Assembly (NCBI GenBank): GCA_045538535.1 | Contig: JAZSRN010000083.1 | Span: 1-47,811 of the forward strand | DNA from: RUG14219 sp045538535 | GTDB taxonomy: Bacteria; Cyanobacteriota; Vampirovibrionia; Gastranaerophilales; Gastranaerophilaceae | Direction of reading: 5' to 3' | Length of the DNA: 47,811 bases | In this document: positions 23,245 through 32,314 of the stretch, piece by piece | Numbering within the stretch: position 1 is the first letter of the stretch | Layout: each line of letters begins with the position of its first letter | Notes under the pieces: model-generated | Told to the model about the DNA's origin: nothing | The model's database searches: none | The model's input: the letters and a program-made list of their open reading frames with translations, nothing else | Position numbers and translations under genes: made by a program

Positions 23245-25149
23245 TTATTCTTTCTCTCTTAAAATTTTTGCATACATATCTAGTTTATCTAAAAGCGGTT
23301 GCCATTGTTCATATAATGCTTTGCGAGTTTTGTTTCTCAATTTTTCCCCAAGCGAATTGTTTTTGTCGCTTGTTTTAGCAATTGTCATATCTATTTTAGC
23401 TTGTACGGCGGTTTTTAATACTTCAGGCATGCATAAAGTATTTGGTTTACCGTCTTCAAGTGCTTTATAATATGTATCTTGATAATTCTCGTTCATTCTT
23501 AATTTCCAATTTGTATCGACTTTTTGTCCGCCATAATTGTAGGTTTTGTCGATGCCAAAGAAGTCAGCGAACGAAATTTGGATGTTTTTTGTTGCCCTAA
23601 AAAGTTCGGCAAATTTTGCACTAAGGATTTTTTGCGGATTACCTTCTAATTGGGCACGAAATTCATTGCGGGCCTCTGCTCTTTGAGGATCAGCGTTTAA
23701 ATATCCGGCAAGGTAATTTTTATCCCAAGCGTTAATATCCATTTGCGCAGCCGGGATTGAATCGTGTGAGCCTATAAGAGTCCAGTTGTTCGGGTTGCAA
23801 TTTTCAGCTTTCATCCATTGAAGTTGTGTAAGTCCGGGGAGTTTGTATTTGTAGTGATACATATAATCAAACACATCAGTTGAGGAACAAACATCTTCCC
23901 ATACGGCGTCGTTTATGTCTACACTGTGGCTTTGTAATGTAGGAAAAATTATTTTTTCAAGAAGCTCTCGAAAATTTTGTCCGTCGTCAATGCCGTTGAG
24001 CTTTGATATATTCCCTCTAATTTCAGGGTTTTTGTTGTGATAAATAAATGGGTCAACAAGTCCTAGAGCGTGGTCAATTCTGATATTGTCAAAACCTTCT
24101 AAAGATGCATCAATTTTTTGTTTTAAAAGTTTTCCGGCAATGCCGAGTGAACCGTCTTGATTATATAATTTGTTAGGATTTAACACTGGAACATCCCAGT
24201 ATTGCATGCCGTTGTTTTTGCCGCCATAAGGACAACCCATCCGCCAATCGTTTAGAAATGCTTCTTGATTTGCCCACATATCGCTCATTGAAAAACCAAC
24301 CAATAAATCATTTATATACGAAAACCCAATGTTTTTTCGAAACTTATGGTGCGCTTCAAGTTGTTTATGTGCTAAAAATTGTATAAAACTGTTCTTTTCT
24401 ATTTTATCTTCGGCGCGAAGTTTAATTTTTTCATATCTTTTTAGTGCAGAGGGATGATTTTTTTCAAGAAGTTGTGCAAGGTTCCTATCAATCGGATTTT
24501 CCCATTTTTCAAAATCCTCTGTGCCGTACATATTTGCCAATACTGCGAAAATACCGTCTTTTTCAAGCCAATCTGATGCTTTTGTTTTGAAGGCGTTGAA
24601 TTCATGGTTTAATTTTAGGGCGTTTTTATCCCCCAATTTAACTTTGTTTTTGAAATTTTCAAATGCCTCATCCATTGCAATATCATAAGACTCAAAAGCT
24701 TCGTAAAATTTTGCGTATGTATAATTTTTATTTTTGTTTTTAGGGGCATCTTCAGACAAACTAAGAAGAGTGTTTTTGCTTAAAATATTTGCATATTCTT
24801 CTGTTGTAAGAGGTTTTAAGTCGATAAAAAGATGATTTTTGGCAAAAACTGAACTTTCATAAGGCGAAATGTTTTGGCGTGAAATTTTGCCGGCTGGGCC
24901 AAGTTGTACATTATTAAATCCGTGTAAATTGATGAATTTTATGAATTCTCGAGATTCGTTATCGTAAGGAGAGCCAATGTATGCGTCTAATCCATCCGAA
25001 GGAAACGCAGAGCCGTGTATAATCATTGCAACATTCTTCAAGCCCAACTGCTCTTTTGCTTGTTGTATCGTTTTTTTATAATCTTGTTCTTCATCTGCTC
25101 TTAAACGTCTTGTGAAGGTTTGAGCATGGTTTATCCCAAAAATTCGCAT
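23245..25149 (-). CDS. malQ: 4-alpha-glucanotransferase (GH77), MalQ-like
   Basis: A 634-residue GH77 enzyme that moves maltodextrin segments in glycogen or maltose use. Key sites are visible: NNVQLGPAGKISRQNISPYES (about 79-99) for the substrate-binding start, the nucleophile D359 in FDNIRIDHALGL, the acid/base E418 in AVWEDV, and D463 in IGSHDS. The sequence is divergent: the usual acid/base context I-A-E-D-L-G is changed, and there is a long lysine-rich insert near residues 125-270. It is the last gene of the minus-strand series, 32 bases after the FlhA-like gene. It belongs with glgA and the GH15-like gene functionally. Confidence 0.82.
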   Translation of the reverse strand: MRIFGINHAQTFTRRLRADEEQDYKKTIQQAKEQLGLKNVAMIIHGSAFPSDGLDAYIGSPYDNESREFIKFINLHGFNNVQLGPAGKISRQNISPYESSVFAKNHLFIDLKPLTTEEYANILSKNTLLSLSEDAPKNKNKNYTYAKFYEAFESYDIAMDEAFENFKNKVKLGDKNALKLNHEFNAFKTKASDWLEKDGIFAVLANMYGTEDFEKWENPIDRNLAQLLEKNHPSALKRYEKIKLRAEDKIEKNSFIQFLAHKQLEAHHKFRKNIGFSYINDLLVGFSMSDMWANQEAFLNDWRMGCPYGGKNNGMQYWDVPVLNPNKLYNQDGSLGIAGKLLKQKIDASLEGFDNIRIDHALGLVDPFIYHNKNPEIRGNISKLNGIDDGQNFRELLEKIIFPTLQSHSVDINDAVWEDVCSSTDVFDYMYHYKYKLPGLTQLQWMKAENCNPNNWTLIGSHDSIPAAQMDINAWDKNYLAGYLNADPQRAEARNEFRAQLEGNPQKILSAKFAELFRATKNIQISFADFFGIDKTYNYGGQKVDTNWKLRMNENYQDTYYKALEDGKPNTLCMPEVLKTAVQAKIDMTIAKTSDKNNSLGEKLRNKTRKALYEQWQPLLDKLDMYAKILREKE

Positions 25150-25181
25150 ATAATATTATAACCTAAACAAGAATTTTTTTG

Positions 25182-26648
25182 CTACACTTCCGCAGTTATT
25201 TCAAGTTTGTAATGAGCGCCGATTTCTTCTCTGGATAAAACTACGATATCTGCAATGTAATTTGATAAAAGATTGAAAAACATTTGTCGAAGTTCTATTG
25301 GGGCAATTAAAATCGGAGTTGTGAGTTCATTATCTTTGAATTTTTTGGTTATTTTTTGTGAAAGTTTTTCAGCAAAATCTCCGTCGATTCGAACTATAGC
25401 GTCTTCTTCATCCAGTGTTGGAATAATTTTTTCTAATGTATTTTCTGAAATTTCCAATGCTGTAATAGTGTTTTCAGAGTCTGCATATTGTGCGCAGATG
25501 TTTCTTGACATTGCCAATCGAATTTTACTCAACAAATCTTCTCTTGTTGAATCTTCGGCAAAGTCGTTTAATTTTGAAAATATTAGCGTAATATCTTTAA
25601 TAGAAACTCTTTCGGTAATTAAACTTGTAAAAATGTATCTTAAATCGGCAAAAGAGATAACGTCCGGCACCAAATTTTCGACAAGAAACGGATTTGTATT
25701 ACCTACAAGTTCGCAATATTTTAAAAGCATTTGGTAATCAAAGAGATCATCAGCAAATTTTACGGCTGCGAAATTGATAGCTTTTGCGATGTATTCAGAA
25801 GCCGAAATGCCTTCAACCCAATAATCTTTTGTTTCTTCTTTTTTTATCCATACGATTTCTCGTCCGGTAAGTGTGTCGATTTCGTAAATAGCTTCTTTAA
25901 TTTTTTTATCCGTATGTAGTTCATCCAAATAAAACATTAGATGTTCTGGATATGCAGTTGATTTAAAAACTTCTAAGCCGCGTACATCAATTGAGAATTC
26001 GTAAGGGCCTAATGCTTCAGAATCAAAAATTCTAATAGAAGGGATTATATAACCATATTCATCCGCTGATTCATATCTCATTTTTATTATTTCGGGGAAT
26101 AAGTTTTCTTTGTCTTCACTATCTGTATCAACAAGAGGAACTAATTCTTCGCTTACTTTCAAGCTCAACGTATCAACTCCCAATCTTTCGTATAATAAAT
26201 TCGGGTTTGATAATTCTGCAAGTTCTTTTTTGAGTTTTTCAAATTCTTTTAAGCTGGATGAAATTTTGGCATTGTATTCTTTTCTGCCCACAGAAGCCGG
26301 AGCTTCCACATCAATTGCTGATTTTATTTGTGTAATTTTTTTCTTTTGCTTTTTGATTTTGTCAATTAACTCTTGTCCTTTTTCATAAGGCGTTAATTCA
26401 GGAGAAATCATTTTTTCAATAGGGTTTTTAACGGTACCCCAACTGATTATATCAGTGTCATTATTTGTGGCGAAATCGTTATCTTCAGCCATAAAAATAC
26501 AGTTTAGAAGAATATTCTCTTCTGTTTCGATTTCTGTCATGCTGTACAATTCCCAACCGTTCATTGACATTTCGTTCAATAGATTTTGTAACGCTTGGGT
26601 GTCATCTGCCGGACAACTTTTTATAACGTATTTCATTTTTTTTGCCAT
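25182..26648 (-). CDS. Soluble protein with a complete FlhA/SctV cytoplasmic domain
   Basis: A 488-residue protein without any membrane segment. Residues about 155-480 follow the FlhA C-terminal domain from end to end: LEVGYGLIPLVD-like LKVSEELVPLVD (163-174), YGYIIPSIRIFDSEALGPYE (199-217), TGREIVWIKKE, VENLVPDVISFADLRYIFTS (323-342), ERVSIKDITLIFSKL, RNICAQYAD (382-390), and PILIAPIELRQMFFNLL. Residues 6-55 resemble a small DUF4177-like domain (NGWELYSMTEI), and about 85-145 are a likely coiled coil. In flagella and type III secretion this domain forms the nonameric ring that binds substrate-chaperone pairs. The membrane half is absent, so it must act in another setting. It overlaps the stop of the uridine phosphorylase gene (TAATG). 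Confidence 0.75.
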   Translation of the reverse strand: MAKKMKYVIKSCPADDTQALQNLLNEMSMNGWELYSMTEIETEENILLNCIFMAEDNDFATNNDTDIISWGTVKNPIEKMISPELTPYEKGQELIDKIKKQKKKITQIKSAIDVEAPASVGRKEYNAKISSSLKEFEKLKKELAELSNPNLLYERLGVDTLSLKVSEELVPLVDTDSEDKENLFPEIIKMRYESADEYGYIIPSIRIFDSEALGPYEFSIDVRGLEVFKSTAYPEHLMFYLDELHTDKKIKEAIYEIDTLTGREIVWIKKEETKDYWVEGISASEYIAKAINFAAVKFADDLFDYQMLLKYCELVGNTNPFLVENLVPDVISFADLRYIFTSLITERVSIKDITLIFSKLNDFAEDSTREDLLSKIRLAMSRNICAQYADSENTITALEISENTLEKIIPTLDEEDAIVRIDGDFAEKLSQKITKKFKDNELTTPILIAPIELRQMFFNLLSNYIADIVVLSREEIGAHYKLEITAEV

Positions 26649-27415
26649 TAATTTTCATCCTTCATTAAACTTTTTATAGCTTCAATTGCAACTTTAATTG
26701 CCTTATCTGTGTCGTGAACAACCGGATTTTCAAGGTTAAGTTTTTCACGTTCTTGGTTTGCAACCGTCAAGAATACGGAACCTACTTCAACTTTTTTATA
26801 ACTACCGACTACAAATAGTGCGGCGGATTCCATTTCTGAAGCCAAACAACCTAAACGTTTCCACGCCTCCCATTTGTTTTGGAGTTCATAATTAACCGGC
26901 ATCATTTCCGGATTGTGCTGCCCATAGAAAGAATCTTTGCACTGAACGATTCCGACATGGTATTCGCAATCCAGTTTTTTTGCTGCATTTACAAGTGCAT
27001 TTGTAATTTTTAAATTTGCGACCGCCGGAAATTCAATCGGAGCGTATTCTTTTGTTGTACCTTCCATACGGATTGCGCCGGTTGCGATAACTATATCGCC
27101 ACCTTTTACATTTGTATCTATGCCGCCGCAAGTGCCGACTCTTATAAAATGTTTAGCACCTATATTAGCTAATTCTTCAAGCGCAATTGATGCTGATGGG
27201 CCCCCGATACCGGTTGACGTTACGCTAACTTTTTGGCCGTTAAGATAACCCGTATAAGTTACGTATTCACGTTTATCCGCAACCAACTTTGCATCATCAA
27301 AGTATTTCGCAATTTTTTCGCATCTTTTAGGATCACCTGGCAGAATTACATAATCGCCAACATCACCGGATTTTAATCCTATATGATATTGTGTCCCGTC
27401 TTGAGAGTATTTCAT
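26648..27415 (-). CDS. udp: Uridine phosphorylase / purine-nucleoside phosphorylase family
   Basis: A 255-residue nucleoside phosphorylase-I family protein. DYVILPGDPKRCEKIAKYFD, then STGIGGPSASIALEEL, VGTCGGI, and SEMESAALFVVG are the phosphate- and ribose-binding motifs. It cleaves a nucleoside with phosphate to base and ribose-1-phosphate; the substrate is most likely uridine from the QCKDSFYGQHNPEMMPV block. It lies 14 bases after the skp-like gene and overlaps the FlhA-like gene. Confidence 0.85.
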   Translation of the reverse strand: MKYSQDGTQYHIGLKSGDVGDYVILPGDPKRCEKIAKYFDDAKLVADKREYVTYTGYLNGQKVSVTSTGIGGPSASIALEELANIGAKHFIRVGTCGGIDTNVKGGDIVIATGAIRMEGTTKEYAPIEFPAVANLKITNALVNAAKKLDCEYHVGIVQCKDSFYGQHNPEMMPVNYELQNKWEAWKRLGCLASEMESAALFVVGSYKKVEVGSVFLTVANQEREKLNLENPVVHDTDKAIKVAIEAIKSLMKDEN

Positions 27416-27429
27416 AATGACCTCATTTA

Positions 27430-27885
27430 TTATTTAAGTGTTTTAAGTTTTTGGATAACCAAATCACTTACATCCACACCGCCAACAAAAATAACTCGAT
27501 TGTCTAAAATAGCATCAAGTTTTTGTTCTACCAAAACTTGTCTGGTTGCAGTTTGGATTTTATTATAAATAAGTTCATCTTTTTCCATACGTAATTTTGC
27601 AAGAGCTTCTTGTTTAGTTTTAAATTCTCTTGCCGTCATATCTTCAAAATTTTGTTTTTTTAGTGGAGTATCAAGCGTTTTGTACTGTTTTTCTTTGTCA
27701 ATCATGTATTGTTGAAGTTCAAGGCTTTTTGCATCAAGTTCTTTGATTGCTTGTTGTGCCAACGGATAGTTTTGTTGAACTTTACCGTAATCAATGTAGC
27801 CTACTGTTGCAGCATTAGCTTTGCCGGCAAAAGTAACCAAAAGGCCTGCTACTAGTAACAATGTTTTTAATCTGGATTTTTTCAT
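27430..27885 (-). CDS. OmpH/Skp-family periplasmic chaperone
   Basis: A 151-residue protein with a signal peptide (KKSRLKTLLLVAGLLVTF, then cleavage after AGKANA), then ATVGYIDYGKVQQNYPLAQQ, a long charged coiled-coil helix, and the C-terminal VGGVDVSDLVIQKLKTL typical of OmpH-like proteins. Skp holds unfolded outer-membrane proteins in the periplasm for delivery to BamA, encoded just upstream (22 bases away). The ribosome site AGGAG fits the start. Confidence 0.88.
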   Translation of the reverse strand: MKKSRLKTLLLVAGLLVTFAGKANAATVGYIDYGKVQQNYPLAQQAIKELDAKSLELQQYMIDKEKQYKTLDTPLKKQNFEDMTAREFKTKQEALAKLRMEKDELIYNKIQTATRQVLVEQKLDAILDNRVIFVGGVDVSDLVIQKLKTLK

Positions 27886-27907
27886 ATTAATCTCCTATCT
27901 TATAGAA

Positions 27908-29875
27908 TTAGTACATTATATCGCCAACACCGAATGTGAAGTATCCGCTATCGCTACCGTTTCTACCCGAATTTGTAAGTGGAATACCGTAATCGATTGA
28001 TAATGGACCCATGCCCGGAATATATACTTTCAAACCAACACCGGCAGAAACTGCATACATCGGTCTGTCATAAAGCGTATTTGTAACTGTACCGTTGAAG
28101 ATTTTACCGGCATCAGCCCATATTGTAAATCTAATATTGTTTAAGAAACTAATTTTAGTTCTGTCTAAGAACGGAATAGGAGTTGCAAATTCTGCAGAAC
28201 CCATAATGAACGCATCACCAGTACCTACACCGCTCATTTTGAAACCTCTAACTGTGTATGGGCCTCCTAAACGATAAGCCATAACTTCTGGCATGTGGTC
28301 TCCGTGAATTTTGCCGCCTCCTTTTGCGGTAAATGACAATGAAGACTTTTTACCAACCGGAACATATTGTTTTACCATACCGGTAAGTTTTCCGTGCGTT
28401 TTATCAAAACCATTTAGTCCAATTTGTTCGTCAAATCTTAAATTTGCGATTGTTCCTTTTCTTGTAACCGTTGCACTGTCACGAGTGTCATAAATAAGTG
28501 ATGGGCTTAAAGATAAGAACATTCCGCCTTCTAACTGCCTTGCACGTTCTGAAATCGGCACGTTATATGCGTTATACATTGATAAGATTTTTGTATAATC
28601 GCCCTCTTTTACATCAATGTTTTCAACTCCAAGTGAAAAGGTTGATGTAAGATTGCGATTGCGTTTGAGTCTGTGTGCAACTGTAACTTCTGCCCCGATT
28701 CTTCTTTCTATTGCCAACGGAACTTGATATGATCCGAAATCTCTAAAGAAAATCTTGTTCATTAATGATGTATCGGCATTTAAGAAATGAGGTTCGTAGA
28801 AGCTTAATTCTACTTGTAAGTTCATCCTTCTTTTAATTGAAGCATCGTTTAAAATAACACCGGTACCGGCTAAACCGTTTAATGACAAACGTTGGTTTAA
28901 ACCTCTAAAGTTGTTATCTGATATGCCTAATGAACCGAATACCCCAGTAACCGAGTCAATACCGCCACCTACTGATATGCTTGCTGTACGTTGTTCTTCT
29001 ACATTGATTGTGATGTCATAAGCATCAGGAATTTCTTCGCTAGGTTCTATTTCTCGAGTTACATCTTTGAAGGCCTGAGTTGCATATAGACGAATTAAGT
29101 CTTCTTTTAATATATTTTCGTTATAAACCGTACCGGGTTCGGTCAAAATGTTGCGCTCAATAACGTAATCTTTTGTTTTTTCGTTGCCGGCAATCATAAT
29201 TCTGTCGATTGTGCCTTCTTTGATTGTAATGTTTACGGTACCGTCGGGGTCATCAGTAACGGATGCAACTCTTGAAAGTACATAACCTTTGGAAGTGTAT
29301 AAATCTTGAATTTTTGCGATTGCTTCATTAAGATCGCCGATATTTTGAGGTTTTCCTTTTAGAGGCATCAATATACCCATAATTTCTTCGGTAGGGATTA
29401 CGGTATTGCCTTCAATCATAAAATCTGTTATCGGGGCATTTTCTTCAAGCATGATTTTAATCGTAACGGTTCCATCCGGATTCGGCACCGGGATGGCCTT
29501 CATTTTTTCAGTAAAAAAGCCAAGCTGATAAATGGCTTTCAAATCAGTCTGTAAAATGTCACGACTATACTCATCTCCGCGCTGCAAGTTCATTTTCTGC
29601 ATAACTAATGCCGGATCAATTGTTGTTGTGCCTACGATTTCAATATCTTTAATTTTTCGTTGTTCCGTATTTAAAATGGAAGAATTTTCAGAGTCGTTTT
29701 GTTCGGGCTCTCCGTAATATTCACTGGCTTGACCAAATTGCGTGGCAGACGGTGCTTGGATTGCATCGCTAAAGTCTTCTTCCCAAAAACTTTCTCTTGC
29801 AAAAGTTCCGGTTTGTCCGCAAAGTAGCGCCAAAAATACTGCTATAATTAACCCTGTTTTATTAAATGAATTCAA
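27908..29875 (-). CDS. bamA: Outer membrane assembly protein BamA (Omp85)
   Basis: A 655-residue Omp85 protein. A signal sequence (KTGLIIAVFLALLCGQTGTF) is followed by an acidic linker, three POTRA domains (KIDIEIVGTTTI-like KIKDIEIVGTTTIDP near 73-87, ITDFMIEGNTVIPTEEI, and IDRIMIAGNEKTKDYVI) and a C-terminal beta-barrel with YRLGGPYTVRGF as the L6 V-R-G-F signature. Three POTRA domains are typical of cyanobacterial-lineage Omp85, against five in E. coli. It inserts barrel proteins into the outer membrane. The start codon is TTG, with AAGGG upstream. Confidence 0.9.
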   Translation of the reverse strand: MNSFNKTGLIIAVFLALLCGQTGTFARESFWEEDFSDAIQAPSATQFGQASEYYGEPEQNDSENSSILNTEQRKIKDIEIVGTTTIDPALVMQKMNLQRGDEYSRDILQTDLKAIYQLGFFTEKMKAIPVPNPDGTVTIKIMLEENAPITDFMIEGNTVIPTEEIMGILMPLKGKPQNIGDLNEAIAKIQDLYTSKGYVLSRVASVTDDPDGTVNITIKEGTIDRIMIAGNEKTKDYVIERNILTEPGTVYNENILKEDLIRLYATQAFKDVTREIEPSEEIPDAYDITINVEEQRTASISVGGGIDSVTGVFGSLGISDNNFRGLNQRLSLNGLAGTGVILNDASIKRRMNLQVELSFYEPHFLNADTSLMNKIFFRDFGSYQVPLAIERRIGAEVTVAHRLKRNRNLTSTFSLGVENIDVKEGDYTKILSMYNAYNVPISERARQLEGGMFLSLSPSLIYDTRDSATVTRKGTIANLRFDEQIGLNGFDKTHGKLTGMVKQYVPVGKKSSLSFTAKGGGKIHGDHMPEVMAYRLGGPYTVRGFKMSGVGTGDAFIMGSAEFATPIPFLDRTKISFLNNIRFTIWADAGKIFNGTVTNTLYDRPMYAVSAGVGLKVYIPGMGPLSIDYGIPLTNSGRNGSDSGYFTFGVGDIMY

Positions 29876-29914
29876 GAATTATTGCCCTTAAATTGTATAT
29901 ACTCTTCCAAAAAT

Positions 29915-29923
29915 ATTATACCA
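29915..29923 (-). promoter_or_regulatory. Extended -10 promoter of bamA
   Basis: On the minus strand TGG-TATAAT gives an extended -10 box about 40 bases before the bamA start. The -35 region is poor, as is usual for extended -10 promoters. Confidence 0.5.
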
Positions 29924-29979
29924 TAAATAATCAAGAAAAAGAAACATATAACAAAAAGTTAATATATGTGATGGAGAAA

Positions 29980-30789
29980 TTATTTTGAGGCCAGTTTATA
30001 AATTTCGTTTTTCGGGTAATCAAAAAGCTCGGAAAGGATTGTAGAGATGTCTTTTGCGCTATAATTTTTGTTTTTTAAAATATTGATTTTTTTTATAATT
30101 TCTGCATTGTTAGTGTTTTGCGTTTGTCTGAATACAAGCCCGACAATTTCACCCTTTACGATATTGTTTGTAAAATGTTCAATTGTTTCGTTAATATCTC
30201 CGACTTTAATTTCTTCAAAAACTTTTGTGAGTTCTCGGCCGATTGCAACTCTTGCATTCGGATTATGTTCTTTTATTAGATTTAATGTATTTAGTATTCG
30301 GTTTGGTGACTCGTAAAAAACAATGTCGGTTGTTGTAAAATTGTTTAATATATTCTCAATTTGCGTTTTTGTTTTTGGCAAGAAACCGACAAATGTGAAA
30401 TCTTCGCCTTCGCGGGCTATTTGAGATAAAAATGTTGCAACTGCATTTGCGCCGGCAAGCGAAGTGATTTGGTATCCTTTATTTCTTAGGTCTTGAACCA
30501 GTACGGCGCCCGGATCACAAAAAAGAGGCGTTCCGGCATCCGAAACAAGTGCTATTTTTTTGCCCTCTTGTAGTATGTTTAAAAATGTTCCAAGGCGTTC
30601 TTTTTCATTAAATTTGTGATAAGAAATGCACTTTGTTTTGATGTTAAAATGGTTTAATAATTTTTGCGTAACGCGGATATCTTCACAAGCTATTACATCG
30701 ACATTTGAAAGTGTTTCAATTGCTCGATTTGTCATATCGCCCAAATTGCCTATGGGTGTCGGCACTATGTATAAATCGAATTCTCTCAT
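29980..30789 (-). CDS. rsmI: 16S rRNA (cytidine-1402-2'-O)-methyltransferase RsmI
   Basis: A 269-residue tetrapyrrole-methylase-fold enzyme that 2'-O-methylates C1402 in the ribosomal decoding centre using SAM. LYIVPTPIGNLGDMTNRAIE at the start, DVIACEDIRVTQKLL, ALVSDAGTPLFCDPG and SLAGANAVATFLS are all diagnostic. The start overlaps the stop of the response regulator gene by 4 bases, so both are translated from one mRNA. Confidence 0.95.
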   Translation of the reverse strand: MREFDLYIVPTPIGNLGDMTNRAIETLSNVDVIACEDIRVTQKLLNHFNIKTKCISYHKFNEKERLGTFLNILQEGKKIALVSDAGTPLFCDPGAVLVQDLRNKGYQITSLAGANAVATFLSQIAREGEDFTFVGFLPKTKTQIENILNNFTTTDIVFYESPNRILNTLNLIKEHNPNARVAIGRELTKVFEEIKVGDINETIEHFTNNIVKGEIVGLVFRQTQNTNNAEIIKKINILKNKNYSAKDISTILSELFDYPKNEIYKLASK

Positions 30790-31481
30790 AAGTTTAGTTT
30801 GTAGCCTCCACCGTATATTGTTTCAATATATTTTTTGCCGTTAGCAATTTTGTCTAATTTTGTTCTTAGGTGTTTGATGTGTACACGTATGGTTTCAATA
30901 TCATCGTCCGGTGCATATCCCCAAATATCTTTTAGCAGTTGTGCGGTCGAAACCATATTTCCGTGATTTTGGAATAGCAGGTTGAATATATCAAATTCGA
31001 TTGGTGTTAATTTTGCTTGTTTTTCACCTATTTTGACTGAGTATAATTCAGGTAAAAGGGTTATTTCTCCAAGTGTTAACAATTCTCTTGTTGATGCGGA
31101 TTCCGGAATCTGCATTGTTCTTTTTAGTAGTGCGCGGACTCTAACTTGTAATTCTTCCATCTCAAATGGTTTTACTAAGTAATCGTCCACTCCAATATCA
31201 AAACCTTTTACTTTATCTTGGATTTGAGATAGTGCGGTTAGCATTAATATCGGAATATTTTTCGTTTCGTCATTTTTTCTTATTCTCTGCGCAACCGTAA
31301 ATCCGTCGGTTTCCGGCATCATTACATCTAATATTACCAATGCAGGTTTCTCTTGTTTGCAAAGTGCAAATCCCTTGGTTCCTTCATAAGCTTGTAACAC
31401 CTTGTAGCCTAAAAGCTCCAAGTTTACTTTTATTAATTCATTAATCGCTAAATCATCATCTATTACTAATATTTTGTTCAT
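30786..31481 (-). CDS. OmpR/RpaB-like response regulator
   Basis: A 231-residue two-component regulator. The receiver domain has the acidic pair in VIDDD, phospho-acceptor D52 in LVILDVMMPETDG, T82 and K104 in DDYLVKPFE. The C-terminal winged helix (about 130-231) has TPIEFDIFNLLFQNHG and DIETIRVHIKHLRTKL, with IYGGGYKL at the end. It is closest in style to RpaB/RpaA and YycF types. No sensor kinase is adjacent. It heads the transcript that continues into rsmI. Confidence 0.9.
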   Translation of the reverse strand: MNKILVIDDDLAINELIKVNLELLGYKVLQAYEGTKGFALCKQEKPALVILDVMMPETDGFTVAQRIRKNDETKNIPILMLTALSQIQDKVKGFDIGVDDYLVKPFEMEELQVRVRALLKRTMQIPESASTRELLTLGEITLLPELYSVKIGEKQAKLTPIEFDIFNLLFQNHGNMVSTAQLLKDIWGYAPDDDIETIRVHIKHLRTKLDKIANGKKYIETIYGGGYKLNL

Positions 31482-31640
31482 ATTGCTATTTTAGCGGTAA
31501 AAAAATAAACAATAAAGATGATTTAATATTTCTTAATATTATTTTGGAATGATAAAGTGGCATAATTATTTGATTTAAGGATGTTTAATGTGTAAAAAAA
31601 TGTAAATATTAAAAAAATAAGTGTAAAAAATACAAACTTT
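31482..31640. other. AT-rich divergent intergenic stretch
   Basis: This part of the 231-bp gap between the response regulator and speH is almost entirely A and T. I see no open frame or convincing structure in it. Confidence 0.6.
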
Positions 31641-31670
31641 TTGATTTTTATTGTAATATGTAATTACAAT
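31641..31670 (+). promoter_or_regulatory. Probable speH promoter
   Basis: TTGATT (31641-31646), an 18-base spacer and TACAAT (31665-31670), about 42 bases before the speH start. Confidence 0.45.
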
Positions 31671-31712
31671 TAAGTTCGTAGTAGTAGAAAATGCTTATAG
31701 GAGGCACATGAA

Positions 31713-32168
31713 TTGGCAGTAACATCACCATTTACCGCAATCCGCGAATGTGGACAAAAAGAAATACATTTAGGACAACATGTTTTAGCAGAGTTTTTTG
31801 AATGTGATCCTAACACACTAAACAGTTTAGATAAAGTAGAAAAATATATGGTAGACGCAGCTCTTGAATGCGGTGCTACAATTGTTCAAAAATGTTTCCA
31901 TATGTTTAATCCATACGGAGTTTCGGGAGTTGTAATTATTTCCGAAAGTCATCTTGCGATTCATACTTGGCCAGAATTAGGATATGCGGCAGTTGATTTG
32001 TTTACTTGCGGCGATAAATGTGATCCAAAAGTTTCTTATGAATTTTTGAAAAAAATGTTTAATTCTAAAAAAGCAACTTTCACAGAGTTGAAAAGAGGAA
32101 TTATTGATGAAGAAACTTTAAAAGTTGCAGAAAAACCTTTTGAAATTATGCAACAATTTGAAGATTAA
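31713..32168 (+). CDS. speH: S-adenosylmethionine decarboxylase proenzyme
   Basis: A 151-residue class 1b AdoMet decarboxylase, which makes the aminopropyl donor for spermidine. The proenzyme cuts itself between E78 and S79 in ISESHLAIHTWPE, and S79 becomes the pyruvoyl group; FHMFNPYGVSGVV and GYAAVDLFTCG complete the site. The start is TTG at 31713 with AGGAGG nine bases upstream. An out-of-frame ATG at 31708 lies between the ribosome site and the TTG and encodes only MNWQ before a stop. No spermidine synthase is adjacent. Confidence 0.93.
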   Translation: MAVTSPFTAIRECGQKEIHLGQHVLAEFFECDPNTLNSLDKVEKYMVDAALECGATIVQKCFHMFNPYGVSGVVIISESHLAIHTWPELGYAAVDLFTCGDKCDPKVSYEFLKKMFNSKKATFTELKRGIIDEETLKVAEKPFEIMQQFED

Positions 32169-32203
32169 TGTTCAAACTATTTAAATGCAATTCATACAAT
32201 TCA

Positions 32204-32229
32204 TACACTCTTTCGGGAGTGTTTTTTTT
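32204..32229 (+). terminator. Intrinsic terminator after speH
   Basis: ACACTC (32205-32210) pairs with GAGTGT (32217-32222) around TTTCGG, followed by a T-run. Confidence 0.88.
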
Positions 32230-32262
32230 ATGTAAAATCTTGTAAAAAAAAACGCATATCCC

Positions 32263-32291
32263 ATGACAAAGTTTTTTGGTTATTTTATTAT
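32263..32291 (+). promoter_or_regulatory. Promoter of the small hypothetical gene
   Basis: ATGACA (32263-32268), 17 bases, TATTAT (32286-32291). The ribosome site AGGAG follows at 32303, consistent with the TTG start at 32315. Confidence 0.5.
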
Positions 32292-32314
32292 GGACATATT
32301 ATAGGAGTAGAAAG

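Noticed and set aside
25182..26648. Evidence of a working flagellum
   Set aside because: Only the soluble domain is present; no other flagellar or type III export gene occurs here.
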